Shown here: in pieces, positions 62,749-64,000 of the stretch
Position numbering within the stretch: position 1 is the first letter of the stretch
Layout of the letters: each line of letters opens with the position of its first letter
Assembly: GCA_004563195.1 (NCBI GenBank)
Contig: SFTJ01000001.1
Coordinates: 124,001-188,000 of the forward strand
DNA length: 64,000 nucleotides
Direction of reading: 5' to 3'
Source: a bacterium
Lineage (GTDB): Bacteria; Bacteroidota; Bacteroidia; Bacteroidales; Muribaculaceae
Translations under genes and position numbers: made by a program
Notes under the pieces: generated by a model
Told to the model about the DNA's origin: nothing
The model's input: the letters and a program-made list of their open reading frames with translations, nothing else
Database searches by the model: none

Positions 62749-64000
62749 GTTAGAAAAACGAAAGTTTGTGATAGGTGGCTTCATCTTTATCTTGATATTG
62801 ATATATATGGTGAGGCTATTCAATCTCCAAGTATGCGACAGCACCTACAAGGAGAATGCCGACAGCAATGCTTTTATGAAAAAAACCATATATCCCTCGA
62901 GAGGATACATCTACGACCGCAACGGGCGTTTGGTGGTGTTCAACCAACCTGCCTACGATGTGGTGATGATTCCTCGCGATGTTCTCCCTTTCGACACTAT
63001 TGACTTCTGCAAGACTCTTCGCATCACTCGCGAAGAATTCGACCAACGAATTGCCGACCTCAAGGACCCTCGCAAGAACCCAAACTATTCGTCTTATTCT
63101 CAGCAGACTTTTATGAGCCAACTTTCGGCTCAAGACTATGGCAGACTTCAAGAAAAGTTGTATCGTTTCCCGGGATTTTTCATTCAGCGTCGCATTTTGC
63201 GTCAATACAACTATCAAAATGCAGCAAATATTCTCGGAAACATACGCGAAGTTAACCAAAACGATATCGACAACGACGACTACTATCGTCCGGGCGACTA
63301 CACCGGCGACCTCGGTGTGGAAAAGAGTTACGAAAAGGAACTGCGCGGTCGCAAAGGTGTGGAAATACTCATTCGCGATGCTTATGGCAAAATCAAAGGC
63401 AGCTACGACAATGGTCGCCACGACATCAACCCTATTGCCGGCAAGGATTTGACTCTTAGCATCGACATTGAGCTTCAAAAATACGGCGAAGAGCTGATGC
63501 AAAACAAGATAGGTGCCATAGTGGCAATAGAGCCTTCAACCGGTGAAATTCTGGCACTCGTGTCGAGCCCTACCTATGACCCCAACATACTTGTGGGGCG
63601 CGAACGCGGCAAACACTATCGCGAACTCGTTAACGATAAGTACAAGCCACTCTTCGACCGTTCGATTATGGCAGCATATCCTCCGGGCTCCACGTTTAAA
63701 CCCTCGCAAGGCTTGATTTTCCGTCAAGAAGGTATTGTCACACCACACACTCTATTCCCATGCTATCACGGCTACATCTCCGGTCGCTTGAAAGTGGGCT
63801 GCCACGGCCACCCCTCTCCCATATCACTCAAACCGGCTTTGCAAACTTCATGCAACGCCTATTTCTGTTGGGGCTTGAAAAGCATGATCGACCGTAAAAG
63901 CAAATACGGAAGCACCTCTAAAGCATTCGAAGTGTGGAAAAACCACCTTGTGAGTATGGGTTATGGCTATCGCCTCGGCATCGACCTGCCGAGTGAAAGC
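62732..64000 (+). CDS. mrdA: Penicillin-binding protein 2 (PBP2/MrdA), 3' end cut by window edge
   Basis: A class B transpeptidase of the elongasome; 423 codons lie in the window and the frame is open at the edge. From GTG 62732 the protein starts VRKDYRLEKRKFVIGG and has one membrane helix (about 14-30), then the pedestal domain with IYPSRGYIYDRNGRLVVFNQPAYDV. The catalytic SxxK is S320-T-F-K323 in YPPGSTFKPS, and the SxN motif is S373-C-N375. The final KTG motif lies beyond the edge. It overlaps the end of mreD by 17 bp. RodA would be expected next. Confidence 0.95.
   Translation, partial: MRKDYRLEKRKFVIGGFIFILILIYMVRLFNLQVCDSTYKENADSNAFMKKTIYPSRGYIYDRNGRLVVFNQPAYDVVMIPRDVLPFDTIDFCKTLRITREEFDQRIADLKDPRKNPNYSSYSQQTFMSQLSAQDYGRLQEKLYRFPGFFIQRRILRQYNYQNAANILGNIREVNQNDIDNDDYYRPGDYTGDLGVEKSYEKELRGRKGVEILIRDAYGKIKGSYDNGRHDINPIAGKDLTLSIDIELQKYGEELMQNKIGAIVAIEPSTGEILALVSSPTYDPNILVGRERGKHYRELVNDKYKPLFDRSIMAAYPPGSTFKPSQGLIFRQEGIVTPHTLFPCYHGYISGRLKVGCHGHPSPISLKPALQTSCNAYFCWGLKSMIDRKSKYGSTSKAFEVWKNHLVSMGYGYRLGIDLPSES

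Noticed and set aside
1..64000. CRISPR array, insertion sequence, prophage, integrase, tRNA or restriction system
   Set aside because: Looked for regular repeats, transposase motifs, terminal repeats and clover-leaf signatures; none found. The window is core chromosome.

Overview
The window is a stretch of core chromosome from a member of the order Bacteroidales; the family cannot be fixed from the sequence, though a Muribaculaceae- or Bacteroidaceae-like genome fits. The signs are: repeated matches to the Bacteroidetes promoter consensus (TTTG, 19-20 bp, TAnnTTTG), few purine-rich ribosome binding sites, a short RpoD without region 1.1, a two-subunit B12-dependent methylmalonyl-CoA mutase, a single-chain PurL, and a secreted protein with a type IX secretion (type B) C-terminal domain. 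I see no insertion sequence, prophage, integrase, CRISPR array or tRNA gene.

Layout. 1-8 kb: a response regulator, histidine kinase and PiT phosphate transporter run leftward as one likely phosphate-sensing operon (transporter cut by the window edge), followed by the peroxiredoxin Bcp, groES-groEL, a receiver-first histidine kinase and a lone receiver protein. 8-12 kb: a split chromate-type transporter pair leads into folC; a YihY membrane protein and the RNase P RNA gene lie on the other strand. 12-16 kb: an HtrA protease, the primary sigma factor rpoD, and a second rpoD-like sigma gene directly after it.

16-22.6 kb is the most striking region: the leucine operon leuA-leuC-leuD-(citramalate-synthase-like)-leuB, preceded by a consensus promoter, a 23-residue leader peptide with ten leucine codons, and mutually exclusive antiterminator and terminator hairpins. 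This is a complete leader-peptide attenuator visible at base level.

22.7-30.8 kb: a PIF1-type helicase fused to a TPR-like tail, an operon of a Trp/Tyr/Ser-rich secreted protein plus a FadL-like outer-membrane barrel, two tRNA-modification enzymes (Dus, TrmN6), and a MarC-family protein. 31-43.9 kb is metabolism: carB, prfA, pyrF, pgk, mutA-mutB, pyrD-pyrK. Pyrimidine genes are thus scattered over three transcription units. 44-49.5 kb: an XRE-family regulator, about 770 bp of AT-rich non-coding DNA holding two identical 13-bp palindromes, then uvrA downstream of a type IX secretion cargo gene. 49.8-64 kb: sbcD-sbcC, purL, purH and the cell-shape cluster mreB-mreC-mreD-mrdA (the last cut by the edge).

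The window is mostly ordinary core genome. The observations most worth follow-up are the leucine attenuator, the twin palindromes beside the XRE regulator, the tandem primary-type sigma factors with an inverted repeat between them, and the uvrA-linked secretion cargo. All functional calls rest on motif and family recognition by eye; no database search was run.
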